Translations under genes and position numbers: made by a program
Shown: positions 37,098 through 45,622 of the stretch, in pieces
Layout of the letters: every line of letters starts with the position of its first letter
Position numbering within the stretch: the first letter of the stretch is position 1
Assembly: GCA_016704435.1 (NCBI GenBank)
Contig: JADJAB010000019.1
Location: 1 to 59,502 of the forward strand
From: Rhodobacter sp.
GTDB lineage: Bacteria > Pseudomonadota > Alphaproteobacteria > Rhodobacterales > Rhodobacteraceae
Direction: 5' to 3'
DNA length: 59,502 bases
Notes under the pieces: generated by a model
The model's input: the letters and a program-made list of their open reading frames with translations, nothing else
What the model was told of the DNA's origin: nothing
Databases searched by the model: none

Positions 37098-38504
37098 TCA
37101 GCCGATCCGGTGGCCTTCGCGGACCAGTTCGTCGGTGACCTTGCGGATGGATTTCACCAGCGTTTCCACCACGAAATCCACCTCCTTTTCCGTGATCACC
37201 AGCGGCGGCGACATCACGTTCAGATGGCCCATCGGGCGCACCAGCAGGCCCATCGCCTCGGCCGTGTCGGAGATGCGCTTCGACTCGTTCACGCCGTCCG
37301 GCAACGGGTCCTTCGTCGCCTTGTTCGCCACGTTTTCCACGCAGACCATCAGCCGGCGGCCGCGCACCTGACCGACCAGCGGCAATTCCTCCAGCCCCGT
37401 CAGCCGGTCAAGGAAATAGTCGCCCACCCGCGCGGCATTGCCCAGAAGGTCTTCGCGTTCCATGATCTCGATGTTCTTCAGGGCCGCCGCACAAGACACC
37501 GGATGGCCGGAATAGGTGAAGCCGGTGGTGAACCAGCGCTCGCCCTTTTCGGCCATGACCTTCCAGACACGGTCGGAAAAGATCATCGCACCCAGCGGCA
37601 GATAGCCGGAGGTCAGGCCCTTGGCGCAGGTGATCACATCGGGGATGATGCCGAATTCGTCCTCGGAGGCGAACCAGTGGCCGATACGGCCAAAGGCGGT
37701 GACCACCTCGTCGGCGATGAACAGGATGTCATGGCGCTGGCAGATCTCCCACATGCGCTTCAGATAGCCCTGCGGCGGCACGATCACCCCGCCCGAGGCC
37801 TGGATCGGCTCGGCGAAGAAGCCGCCGATGCGGGCGGCCCCGATGCGGTCGATCAGGGCCTGGAACTCGTCCACCAGCGCGTCGCAGAAGGCAGCCTCGG
37901 TCATGCCCTCGGGGCGGCGGTACGGGTCGGGCGCGGACAGGTGGTGGATGCCGGTTTCCTTGTAGCGGAACTCCTCCACCCGGTCGCCGGCCCGCTTGCC
38001 GACCGATTGCGACAGGTAGGTCGAGCCGTGATAGCTGGCCTCGCGCGAGACGATGTCGGTCTTCTGCGGCTGCCCCTTGCAGCTCTGGTAATACCAGACC
38101 AGCCGCGCCGCGGTATCGACGGCGGTGGAGCCGCCGGTGGTGAAATGCACCCGGTTCAGATCGCCCGGCGCGAGGCTGGCCAGTTTCGCCGCCAGCCGGG
38201 CCGAAGGGTCGTTGGTGACATCGACAAAGGTGTTGGAGAACGCCAGCCGTTCGACCTGGTCAGCAATCGCCGTGGCCATTTCCTTGCGCCCAAGGCCGAT
38301 GTTGGTGCACCACATGCCGCCCACCGCGTCGAAATAGCGCCGCCCCTCGGCATCCCACAGATAGCAGCCCTCGCCGCGGGTGATGACCAGCGCACCGTCC
38401 TTTTCGAACGGGCCGAAGTTCGTCCAGGGATGCAGGACATGAGCGCGGTCCATCTCCCAAAGGTCGGCGGGGCTGGGGCTGTTCATCGGCAGGGCGGCGG
38501 TCAT
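37098..38504 (-). CDS. Class III aminotransferase, putrescine/omega-amino acid:pyruvate type
   Basis: A PLP enzyme of 468 residues with SREASYHGSTYLSQS, FIADEVVTAFGR (PLP-binding Asp) and the lysine block ITCAKGLTSGYLPLGA. It is most like aminotransferases that take the amino group of putrescine, beta-alanine or other omega-amines to pyruvate. With agmatinase next to it, agmatine to putrescine to 4-aminobutanal is the likely route; the substrate is inferred from context. TTGATCAA palindromes lie upstream. Confidence 0.85.
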   Translation of the reverse strand: MTAALPMNSPSPADLWEMDRAHVLHPWTNFGPFEKDGALVITRGEGCYLWDAEGRRYFDAVGGMWCTNIGLGRKEMATAIADQVERLAFSNTFVDVTNDPSARLAAKLASLAPGDLNRVHFTTGGSTAVDTAARLVWYYQSCKGQPQKTDIVSREASYHGSTYLSQSVGKRAGDRVEEFRYKETGIHHLSAPDPYRRPEGMTEAAFCDALVDEFQALIDRIGAARIGGFFAEPIQASGGVIVPPQGYLKRMWEICQRHDILFIADEVVTAFGRIGHWFASEDEFGIIPDVITCAKGLTSGYLPLGAMIFSDRVWKVMAEKGERWFTTGFTYSGHPVSCAAALKNIEIMEREDLLGNAARVGDYFLDRLTGLEELPLVGQVRGRRLMVCVENVANKATKDPLPDGVNESKRISDTAEAMGLLVRPMGHLNVMSPPLVITEKEVDFVVETLVKSIRKVTDELVREGHRIG

Positions 38505-38547
38505 GCAAGGCTCCTTCTGCGGCTGTCGCTGCGAGGCATCCTAGCAT

Positions 38548-38557
38548 TTTGATCAAA
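38548..38557. promoter_or_regulatory. TTTGATCAAA palindrome before the aminotransferase
   Basis: A perfect 10-bp palindrome centred about 48 bases before the aminotransferase start. The same ten bases lie before the M20 amidohydrolase (40470-40479), suggesting a shared regulator. Confidence 0.45.
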
Positions 38558-38616
38558 TTCCGGCCAGCCCCCGCCCGCCACCAAAGGTAGCGGCAGGGCA
38601 AGATGTGGTGTCCAAA

Positions 38617-38628
38617 GGTTGATCAACC
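38617..38628. promoter_or_regulatory. GGTTGATCAACC palindrome
   Basis: A perfect 12-bp palindrome sharing the TTGATCAA core with the one at 38548, 70 bases away. The pair could be a two-site operator. Confidence 0.4.
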
Positions 38629-38680
38629 CCCATTAGGCCCATCCGCCGCCCGATGCCACGACCAGCATCCGATTCGCCCC

Positions 38681-38746
38681 CTTCATCTTGGCGAAAATAC
38701 TCCCTGGGGATCCGGAGGGGGGGGTCCGGGGGGCAGAGCCCCCCGG
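38681..38746 (-). repeat. Dispersed hairpin element, copy 8
   Basis: On the minus strand: hairpin CCGGGGGGC-TCT-GCCCCCCGG eight bases after the DUF6636 stop, a C-rich spacer, GGAGTATTT and GCCAAGATGAAG. The hairpin position suits transcription termination of the DUF6636 gene. Confidence 0.72.
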
Positions 38747-38754
38747 CGGCGGCC

Positions 38755-39168
38755 TCAGAACAGCTTCTGCCGGGCTTTTGCCACGCTGAAGCCGTGCCCG
38801 GCGGCATTGGTGCAGGTCATGCCGGTCTTGGCCGAGACGCAGGAGATGCCGCCCAGCGAAACCGCCTGGCCATAGGTCAGGACCGGGTTCGACCGGTCCA
38901 CCACCGTATCGCCGACGCAGGCCAGATAGCCCTTGCCGCGACTGTCGACCGCAAAGGAATTGCCCCAGTCCAGATCGCAGCCCGCCGGGCGCGCGGTATA
39001 GGTCTTTTTCAGCTGCTTCAGATCGCAGCGCACCGTCGCACCGCCGCTGCCGCTGTACAGCCCGCAGTGGATATTGCCGGTTGGCGACTGGAACCCGATG
39101 TAGTCATCGGCCAAAGCGGGGCCCGACAGGGCGACGGCCGCTACCTGAAGAAACGCGCGCAGGTGCAT
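38755..39168 (-). CDS. Secreted DUF6636-like protein
   Basis: A 137-residue protein with a signal peptide (MHLRAFLQVAAVALSGPALA) and a small beta-rich domain starting FQSPTGNIHCGLY, with cysteines that could pair in the periplasm. It resembles DUF6636 proteins, whose function is unknown. The ATG at 39168 with GGAGAG upstream is chosen; the open frame from 39243 adds an unsupported extension. Confidence 0.72.
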   Translation of the reverse strand: MHLRAFLQVAAVALSGPALADDYIGFQSPTGNIHCGLYSGSGGATVRCDLKQLKKTYTARPAGCDLDWGNSFAVDSRGKGYLACVGDTVVDRSNPVLTYGQAVSLGGISCVSAKTGMTCTNAAGHGFSVAKARQKLF

Positions 39169-39270
39169 GAAATCTCTCCGAAAAACCAGGCGGACCAAAC
39201 CCCGCCACAAGGCAAGTCTCGCATGCGGGCCGGCCTCTGCCAAGTCCGGGATCGCGCCGGCCGGCTCCGA

Positions 39271-40437
39271 TCAAGCGTCCAGCGGCTGGGCGCGCTCTAC
39301 CAGACGGGCAAAGAAGCTGGCCCCCACCGGAGAGGCCTCGTCGTTGAAGTCATAGGCCGGATGGTGCAGCCCCGCCCCGGCCCGGTGCCAAGGCAAAGGT
39401 AGGCCCCCGGCCGTGCCTCCAGCATGTAGGAGAAATCCTCCGACCCCATCTCGCGGTTGGACCGGGCGTCCACGGCATCGGCGCCCGACACTTCGCGCGC
39501 CACTTCGGCGGCAAAGTCGGCCTCGTCCTCGTGGTTGATGGTGGCCGGATAGCCCCAGTCGTAGTCCACCCGCGCCTTCACGTCGTAGGCCGCCGCATGG
39601 CCCTCGACGATCTCGTGGAACCGCTTTTTCAGGAGCTCGCGCACATCGGGCTTGAAACAGCGGATGGTGGCACAGAACATCGCCTCCTCGGGGATGATGT
39701 TGCTGGCCGTCCCGGTGTGGATCTGGGTGACCGAGATCACCGCCTCGTCGAGCGCATAGACGTTGCGCGGGATGATGGTCTGGATCGCCTGCACCATCCC
39801 CACCACCGCCACCACCGGATCGACGCATTCATGCGGCGTGGCGCCATGGCCGCCCTTGCCGGTGACATAGACGAAGGCGGTGTCCACCGATGCCATCAGC
39901 GGCCCCGGCGTGGTGTGGAAATGCCCGAACGGAATGTTCGGCGCATTGTGGATGCCGTAGACCCGGCCGATGCCGAACCGGTCCATCACCCCCTCCTGCA
40001 CCATTACCTGACCGCCGCCGCCATCTTCCTCGGCCGGCTGGAACAACAGCGCCACCTTGCCCGAGAAATTCCGCGTCTCGGCCAGATACTTGGCCGCCCC
40101 CAGCAGCATGGTCACATGGCCGTCATGGCCGCAGGCATGCATCTTGCCCTTGATGGTGCTGGCGTGGTTCGCGCCCGTCAGTTCCTCGATCGGCAGCGCG
40201 TCCATATCGGCAGGCAGCCCGATGGTCGGCCCGTCCCCCTGCCCTTCGATGATCGCCACGATCCCGGTTTTCGCAATCCCGGTATGGATTTCATCCACCC
40301 CGATCTCTTCCAGCCGCTTGACGATGAAGGCCGCCGTGTCGTGGCAGTCGAAGGCCAGTTCGGGGTGCTGGTGCAGATACCGCCGCCAGCCCTTCATTTC
40401 CTCGGCGTATGCGGCGATACGGTTCAGGACGGGCATG
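39271..40437 (-). CDS. M20 family amidohydrolase (frameshift near C-terminus)
   Basis: A peptidase M20D / N-acyl-amino-acid amidohydrolase, similar to hippurate and IAA-amino-acid hydrolases. Blocks: HQHPELAFDCHDTA, HACGHDGHVTMLLGA (zinc ligands), FQPAEEDGGG, and the dimerisation-domain GKGGHGATPH. The frame breaks near 39375-39378, a four-G run expected to be five; the other frame ends AGLHHPAYDFNDEASPVG and LDA at TGA 39271. Repaired length is about 388 residues. Its first 50 bases and upstream region are duplicated 1,100 bases away. Confidence 0.88.
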
Positions 40438-40481
40438 ATCGGGAATCCTTGCAGGGGGGAGCGTCGATCTTTGATCAAATC
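40388..40481. repeat. Direct repeat, left copy
   Basis: 94 bases spanning the first 50 of the M20 amidohydrolase and its upstream region. They recur at 41488-41581 with one mismatch (40412/41512) and no gap, an offset of exactly 1,100 bases. Confidence 0.95.
40470..40479. promoter_or_regulatory. TTTGATCAAA palindrome before the M20 amidohydrolase
   Basis: The same 10-bp palindrome as at 38548-38557, centred 38 bases before the amidohydrolase ATG. A duplicate at 41570-41579 sits in the right repeat copy. Confidence 0.45.
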
Positions 40482-40637
40482 GCAAAACACCCGTGGCCGC
40501 AACCGCTGAACTGCCTGTTGCAGCTTGGCGACGAGTTGACTGTCGCATCAGATTTCCATCCGGCAAGTCAGGTTGGCCTTAGGCGATTGCCGTTTTTCGC
40601 GTATGATCCCCACAGTTGGATAAGTGTGGAGGACTGC

Positions 40638-41267
40638 ATGAAGTTGCTTGCCACCGCCTGCCTTGCCCTTGCCGCTTCGGTCGGCCTCGCGTTTGCCGGC
40701 GGCCCGGTCGTCGTCGCGCCCGAACCCGAACCCATCTCCGCGGCCCCGGCAGCCGCTGTGCATGACTGGTCGGGGTTCTATGCCGGACTTTCCTACGGCA
40801 AGACCTCGGCAGATATCGCTTTCACGCCGGGGATTTCATTCGATTTTGAGGACGGCAGCGTCGCGGGGCTCTATGCAGGATACCTCTTCCAGCGCGGGGC
40901 CTTTGTCTACGGGGGCGAACTTGCCTATGGCAAGGTCCGCGAGACGTTTCTGCCCGGCTTCAATGGCGATGACGAAATTGGCCATGTCCTTGACCTGAAA
41001 GCCCGCGCCGGGCTTGCCGCCAATCGGGCCCTGTTCTACGGGGTCCTCGGCTATTCGCAGTCAACTTACGTTGAACCGCCTCTGCTGGAGTTCGACCTCG
41101 ATGGCATCGTCTACGGCCTCGGTGCCGAGTATGCGGTCACCCCCCGCCTTAGCGTCGGGCTGGAGTATCTTTCCCGCGACCTCTCTGGCACCGCGACGGG
41201 CGGGGTGGCGATTGAGGCAGACACCCGCGTCGATACCCTCAGTCTGCGGGTCGGCCTATCGTTCTGA
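40638..41267 (+). CDS. Outer-membrane beta-barrel protein, first paralogue
   Basis: A 209-residue secreted protein: signal peptide (about 1-20, ending AFA), a Pro/Glu/Ala linker with PEPEP, then an eight-strand-sized barrel beginning HDWSGFYAGLSYG and ending LRVGLSF with the C-terminal phenylalanine used by the BAM machine. It belongs to the OmpA-like/Omp25-type small barrels. GGAGG lies five bases before the ATG. The second paralogue at 41734 is about half identical. Confidence 0.8.
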   Translation: MKLLATACLALAASVGLAFAGGPVVVAPEPEPISAAPAAAVHDWSGFYAGLSYGKTSADIAFTPGISFDFEDGSVAGLYAGYLFQRGAFVYGGELAYGKVRETFLPGFNGDDEIGHVLDLKARAGLAANRALFYGVLGYSQSTYVEPPLLEFDLDGIVYGLGAEYAVTPRLSVGLEYLSRDLSGTATGGVAIEADTRVDTLSLRVGLSF

Positions 41268-41333
41268 CATCGCTCCTTTGTTGACACCACCCTCAGTCCG
41301 GCTATTCTCGCGCCGACCCAAAGCCCGCGATCC

Positions 41334-41486
41334 ATGACCGACAATTCCCCGATCCACGACCTCAATGGTGGCATCGACCGCCTGCTCGCCATCATGGCCG
41401 CCCTGCGCGACCCCGAAACCGGCTGCCCCTGGGACATCGCCCAAAGCTTCGCCACCATCGCACCCTACACCCTGGAAGAGGCGCAT
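41334..41486 (+). pseudogene. Truncated 5' copy of mazG
   Basis: The first 51 codons copy the N-terminus of mazG, including LRDPETGCPWDI and FATIAPYTLEEAHE, with clear divergence from the intact gene. Right after the first EE motif it joins the reverse copy of the amidohydrolase start, so the frame (open to 41858) becomes meaningless. Its ATG is exactly 1,100 bases before the intact mazG ATG. Confidence 0.85.
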
Positions 41487-41487
41487 G

Positions 41488-41581
41488 AGCCCTTCATTTC
41501 CTCGGCGTATGAGGCGATACGGTTCAGGACGGGCATGATCGGGAATCCTTGCAGGGGGGAGCGTCGATCTTTGATCAAATC
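41488..41581. repeat. Direct repeat, right copy, with amidohydrolase 5' fragment
   Basis: Nearly identical to 40388-40481. On the minus strand it keeps the ATG and the first 17 codons of the amidohydrolase (MPVLNRIASYAEEMKG), then runs into the mazG fragment, so it cannot make an enzyme. Confidence 0.95.
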
Positions 41582-41679
41582 CGAAAACAGCAGGGGCCGC
41601 AATCCGTCGCGATGCCTTCTCGGCACAGAGCCGGACTCCCGCGACCGCATCCGCCAGAAAGTCGCTATGCCACAGGGAC

Positions 41680-41709
41680 TTGATCGGAGTTGGGGTGTTA
41701 ACATATTCT
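41680..41709 (+). promoter_or_regulatory. Possible sigma-70 promoter of the second barrel gene
   Basis: TTGATC and TATTCT are 18 bases apart, about 25 bases before the ATG of the second barrel gene. The region is AT-rich compared with its surroundings and differs from that before the first paralogue. Confidence 0.4.
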
Positions 41710-41733
41710 TTACAGTTAGCATGGAGGAGAATC

Positions 41734-42357
41734 ATGAAACATTTTATCAGTGCAATTGCTGTTCTTGCCGCTTCCTCGACCCTCGCCCTGGCCGGAGGCC
41801 CGGTCACGACCGTCGCCGAGCCGGAACCCGTCGCTGCCGCCCCCGTTGCGGTTCATGACTGGTCAGGTGCTTATGTCGGTCTTGGCTACGGCAAGACTTC
41901 GGGCGACGTTGCCTACACGCCGGGCGGAACTTTCGATCTGAACAGCGGCAGTGCCGCCTCGATCTTCGCCGGCTACCTGTGGCAGCGCGGTTCGCTTGTC
42001 TACGGTGGCGAACTTGCCTATTCGCGCGGCAACGACACCTATGCCTTGGGCTTCCCGACCGAAAACGTCGAGCGGATGGTCGACCTCAAGGCCAGGGTGG
42101 GCTACGCCGCCAACAAGGCGCTGTTCTACGGCGTCGTTGGCTACAGCAGCCTGAAGTACGACATTCCGGTGCTCACCAACAGTTTCACCACCAGCGGTGT
42201 CAACTACGGCCTGGGGATGGATTTTGCCGTCACCAAGCGGGTGACGATGGGTATCGAATACCTGGTGCGCAACACCGATGGCGCCACCTTCAACGCCGGT
42301 CAGACGGCGGACCTGGACGTGAACACGATCACCTTGCGTTTCGGCTACAGCTTCTGA
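41734..42357 (+). CDS. Outer-membrane beta-barrel protein, second paralogue
   Basis: A 207-residue paralogue of the barrel at 40638, with signal peptide (ending ALA), AEPEPVAAAP linker, HDWSGAYVGLGYGKTSGDV, a conserved LVYGGELAYS strand and the end LRFGYSF. The shared blocks show common origin but many substitutions, far more than in the 94-base repeat beside it. GGAGGAGA lies just upstream of the ATG. A terminator follows, so it is probably a single-gene transcript. Confidence 0.82.
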   Translation: MKHFISAIAVLAASSTLALAGGPVTTVAEPEPVAAAPVAVHDWSGAYVGLGYGKTSGDVAYTPGGTFDLNSGSAASIFAGYLWQRGSLVYGGELAYSRGNDTYALGFPTENVERMVDLKARVGYAANKALFYGVVGYSSLKYDIPVLTNSFTTSGVNYGLGMDFAVTKRVTMGIEYLVRNTDGATFNAGQTADLDVNTITLRFGYSF

Positions 42358-42366
42358 TCGCGCCTT

Positions 42367-42390
42367 GCGGGGGCTGGTCACGGCCCCCGC
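42367..42390 (+). terminator. Terminator after the second barrel gene
   Basis: GCGGGGGC and GCCCCCGC form a perfect 8-bp stem with an eight-base loop, followed by CGTGCCTTTA, nine bases past the stop codon. Confidence 0.65.
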
Positions 42391-42433
42391 CGTGCCTTTA
42401 GGCTGCGCCCGGCATACGACCGGGATTTGACAT

Positions 42434-43255
42434 ATGACCGAGAACTCCTCGTCGCCGTCCACGACGGAGGGCGACATCAGGCGCCTGCTCGAAATCATGG
42501 CGCGCCTGCGCGACCCCGAAACGGGCTGCCCCTGGGACATCGAGCAGAGCTTCGCCACCATCGCGCCCTATACGCTGGAAGAGGCGCATGAAGTGGCCGA
42601 TGCGATCGACCGGCAGGACTGGGGCGATCTGCGCGGCGAATTGGGCGACCTTCTCCTGCAGGTGGTGTATCACGCGCAGATGGCGGCCGAGGCCGGGCAT
42701 TTCGGCTTTGCCGAGGTGGTCGCCGCGATCCGCGACAAGATGGTCGCGCGCCATCCGCATGTTTTCGGCTCGGAATCGCGCGACAAGAGCGCGGCACAGC
42801 AGACGAAGGACTGGGAGGCACTGAAGGCCCGCGAACGCGCCGGCGCGCGCACGCTGGCCGGTGTGGCGATGGCGCTGCCGGCGCTGTCCCGTGCGGTCAA
42901 GCTGCAGAACCGCGCCGCGAGGGTGGGGTTCGACTGGCCCACGACCGGCGAAGTTCTGGACAAACTGGTCGAGGAAGCCCACGAAGTGGTGGAGGCCCGC
43001 GAGACACTGAGCCAGGCCGAGATCGCCGAGGAAATCGGCGATCTTCTCTTTGTCATGGCCAACCTCTCCCGGCATCTGAAAGTGGATCCCGAGGCCGCCC
43101 TGCGCGGGGCCAACGCAAAGTTCTCCGGCCGGTTCGCCCGGATCGAGGATTGGCTGGCCGAGGCCGGTAAACGCCCCGCAGACAGCGATCTGGCCGAAAT
43201 GGACGCGCTGTGGAACCGCGCCAAGGCCGAGGAAAAGGCGCGCGCCAAGCCCTGA
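42434..43255 (+). CDS. mazG: Nucleoside triphosphate pyrophosphohydrolase MazG
   Basis: Hydrolyses NTPs to NMP and pyrophosphate, probably for house-cleaning or ppGpp control. The 273-residue protein has two tandem MazG domains: CPWDIEQSFATIAPYTLEEAHEV (metal-binding EExxE) and the second with FDWPTTGEVLDKLVEEAHEV. Intact and full length, so the truncated copy upstream is dispensable. Confidence 0.94.
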   Translation: MTENSSSPSTTEGDIRRLLEIMARLRDPETGCPWDIEQSFATIAPYTLEEAHEVADAIDRQDWGDLRGELGDLLLQVVYHAQMAAEAGHFGFAEVVAAIRDKMVARHPHVFGSESRDKSAAQQTKDWEALKARERAGARTLAGVAMALPALSRAVKLQNRAARVGFDWPTTGEVLDKLVEEAHEVVEARETLSQAEIAEEIGDLLFVMANLSRHLKVDPEAALRGANAKFSGRFARIEDWLAEAGKRPADSDLAEMDALWNRAKAEEKARAKP

Positions 43256-43324
43256 TACCTGCCCGCGCGGCCGGGGCAAGGAACGGTCCGGCGCGGAAAA
43301 AAGCAGCTGCCGATGCGCGGACTA

Positions 43325-43353
43325 TTGACCCAAGTAAAAGACTCGGTTTTAAC
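43325..43353 (+). promoter_or_regulatory. Sigma-70 promoter of the ABC binding protein
   Basis: TTGACC and TTTAAC are separated by 17 bases in a locally AT-rich stretch, 32 bases before the ATG at 43386. Confidence 0.55.
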
Positions 43354-43385
43354 GGCGGCAGAATTCCCGACCAAAGGACTCAGTC

Positions 43386-44387
43386 ATGTTTCGCCTCTCT
43401 GCCATTGCCCTTGCACTGACCACCGCCCTTCCCGCCCTGGCCGAGGAAGTGAATGTCTATTCCCACCGCCAGCCCGAACTGATCCAGCCCTTGGTCGATG
43501 CCTTCACCGCCGAGACCGGGATCGCGGTCAACGTGGCCTTCGTCGACAAGGGCATGGCCGAACGCCTGCAGGCCGAGGGCGACCGCTCGCCCGCCGATCT
43601 GGTGCTGACCGTCGATATCGCCCGGCTGATGCAGATCGTCGAGGCCGGCGTCACCCAGCCGGTGCAATCGGCGGTGCTGGACGCCAATGTCCCGGCCGAA
43701 TTCCGCGACCCCGAAGGCCACTGGTTCGGCCTGACCACCCGCGCCCGCATCGTCTATGCCGCGAAGGACCGCGTGGCACCGGGCGAGGTCACCACCTATG
43801 AGGACCTGGCCGACCCGAAGTGGAAGGGCCGCATCTGCACCCGCTCGGGCCTGCATGACTACAACGTGGCACTTCTGGGCGCGATGATCGTGCATCACGG
43901 CGAAGACGCGGCGACCGCCTGGGCCAAGGGGCTGAAGGCCAACCTGGCGAAGAAGCCCGATGGTGGCGACCGCGATCAGGTCAAGGCCATCGGGGCGGGC
44001 GAATGCGACATCGCGCTTGGCAACACCTATTACATCGGCCAGATGATGGCAGACCCCGAACAACGCCCCGCGGCCGAAGCAGTCCGCATCGACTTTCCGG
44101 TGTTCGAGGGCGGCGGCACGCATCTGAACATCTCGGGCGTGGCGATGACCAGGGCCGCACCGAACCATGATGCGGCGCTGAAGTTCATGGAATGGCTGTC
44201 GTCGGACGAAGCGCAGGCGATCTACGCCGAGACCAACCACGAGTTCCCGGTGAAACCGGGCGTCGAACGCAGCGCGCTGGTGGCCGGCTGGGGCGATTTC
44301 GCGCCCGACGGCGTGGCGCTGACCGATGTGGCCAAGGCGCGCCCGGGCGCGCTGCGGATCATGGAGACGATCGACTTCGATGGCTGA
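43386..44387 (+). CDS. Iron(III)-type ABC transporter substrate-binding protein
   Basis: A 333-residue periplasmic binding protein with signal peptide (MFRLSAIALALTTALPALA) and the FbpA/FutA pattern: VNVYSHRQPELIQPLVDAF, the hinge WFGLTTRARIVYA and a late tyrosine pair in LGNTYYIGQMM that usually ligates Fe(III). No permease or ATPase gene is next to it, so it either works with a distant transporter or is an orphan. A promoter is seen upstream and a strong hairpin downstream, so it is a single-gene unit. Confidence 0.88.
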   Translation: MFRLSAIALALTTALPALAEEVNVYSHRQPELIQPLVDAFTAETGIAVNVAFVDKGMAERLQAEGDRSPADLVLTVDIARLMQIVEAGVTQPVQSAVLDANVPAEFRDPEGHWFGLTTRARIVYAAKDRVAPGEVTTYEDLADPKWKGRICTRSGLHDYNVALLGAMIVHHGEDAATAWAKGLKANLAKKPDGGDRDQVKAIGAGECDIALGNTYYIGQMMADPEQRPAAEAVRIDFPVFEGGGTHLNISGVAMTRAAPNHDAALKFMEWLSSDEAQAIYAETNHEFPVKPGVERSALVAGWGDFAPDGVALTDVAKARPGALRIMETIDFDG

Positions 44388-44400
44388 GGCTTCAGGTGGT

Positions 44401-44419
44401 GGTGGGGTAAAACCCCACC
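44401..44419. terminator. Terminator between convergent genes
   Basis: GGTGGGGT-AAA-ACCCCACC is a perfect stem-loop filling the gap between the binding-protein stop and the stop of the Asp-box repeat gene. Confidence 0.65.
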
Positions 44420-45486
44420 CTAACGCATCATTTCCACCGACAGCACGGTCGGCAGGTGGCGGGCCAGTTCTTCCCAGCTTTCCCCTTCGTCGCGACTGAA
44501 GAAGACCGAGCCGGAGTTGGTGCCAAAGACCACTCCGCAAGGGTCGTCACCATCCACTGCCATGCCCTGCCTCAGCACGGTGAAAAAGCAGTCGCGCGCG
44601 GGCAACCCCTGCCCCTTTGGTGCCCAGCTTTCCCCGCCATCGCGGCTTTTCCACACCAGCGCGCTGCCATCCACCGGCCAGCGCCCGATTCTGTCACCGT
44701 TCAGCGGGAACACCCAGACCACGCCGGGTCGCGGGGATGCGCCGCCACCGGAAAGCGAAGGTCGAGGGCAAGCCCTCGGTCACTTCCTCCCAGACCGCGC
44801 CGCCATCGCGCGACCGATAGACGCCCTGGTGGTTCTGCATGTAGATCAGCCCCTCGGCCGCCCCGAAGGCAAGGTTGTGGACGCAGGACATGATCTCGTC
44901 CTCGCGGCGGAACTCCTCGCCCTCCCATTCCCGCTCCAGTGCCCCCGCTGGGCCGGGGCGATTGCCGCGCCGGTTGCGCATCGCCCAGCTTTGCCCGCCA
45001 TCGCGGCTCTCGAACACGCCCGCCGCCGAAATCCCGACCCAGACGCCGCCCTTGCCGTCGCACAGGATCGTGTGCAGCGTCAGCCCGGCCGCGCCCGGCA
45101 TCCAGCTGTCCGCGCCAGGCTGGTCGGTCAGCGCCTCCAGCCGCCGCCAGCTTTGCCCCTCATCGCGGCTTTCAAAAAGATAGGCCGGCTTCGACCCGCC
45201 AGCAGCCGGTCCTGTCCCGGCGTCGGGTCGATGGCCAGAGACCACAGCGCCTCGGCCCCTCGAAGGGCCCCTGCGATACCGCCCAGTCGCCGCCCGTCTG
45301 TCGCCAGACCCCTGCGCCGGTCCAGCCATTGCCACCCGCCGCCCAGATCCGGCCCGTTGCCGCATCGCCCACCGCATGGTTGATCGGCCAGCCGTCGCAG
45401 AACGGCCCCTTCAGCCGGAATCGCCGCCCGCCCCGGTCTTCCAGAACGAACAACCCCTTTGTCGTGCCCACCAGAATATCGGCCAT
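44420..45486 (-). CDS. Asp-box (BNR) repeat beta-propeller protein (four frameshifts)
   Basis: Begins MADILVGTTKGLFVLED at ATG 45486 with AGGAGG five bases upstream. Over three frames the pieces give a beta-propeller of about 355 residues with repeated Asp-box motifs S-x-D-x-G-x-x-W (SRDEGQSW, SRDGGQSW, SRDGGAVW, SRDGGESW, SRDEGESW), like WD40/YVTN/BNR-type proteins annotated as exo-alpha-sialidase-like. No signal peptide and no sialidase catalytic residues are evident, so enzymatic activity should not be assumed. Breaks, each one base short, lie near 45256-45259, 45195-45197, 44754-44757 and 44724-44726. Confidence 0.75.
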
Positions 45487-45622
45487 CGCATCCTCCTGCC
45501 GCCCTCGGAAAAATCCTACACCTGAAATCTGTCTTTTCACGCGGAAATTTTCCTGTGCAGATCGCGCGTCTGGACAAGCCGCCGCCCTTGGTCTTTGCTG
45601 GCCGGTGCAACCGGAGAGCGCC

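Noticed and set aside
40388..41581. CRISPR-like or integrative-element direct repeats
   Set aside because: There are only two copies 1,100 bases apart containing gene parts, with no integrase or spacer pattern. A segmental duplication fits better.
41334..41858. A single 174-residue fusion protein
   Set aside because: The frame joins a mazG fragment to a reversed amidohydrolase fragment and then to an out-of-frame barrel leader. It is a junction artefact of the tandem unit.
44420..45486. Sialidase enzyme
   Set aside because: The Asp-box repeats are structural. I see no catalytic Arg triad or Tyr/Glu pair and no signal peptide, so only a beta-propeller is claimed.
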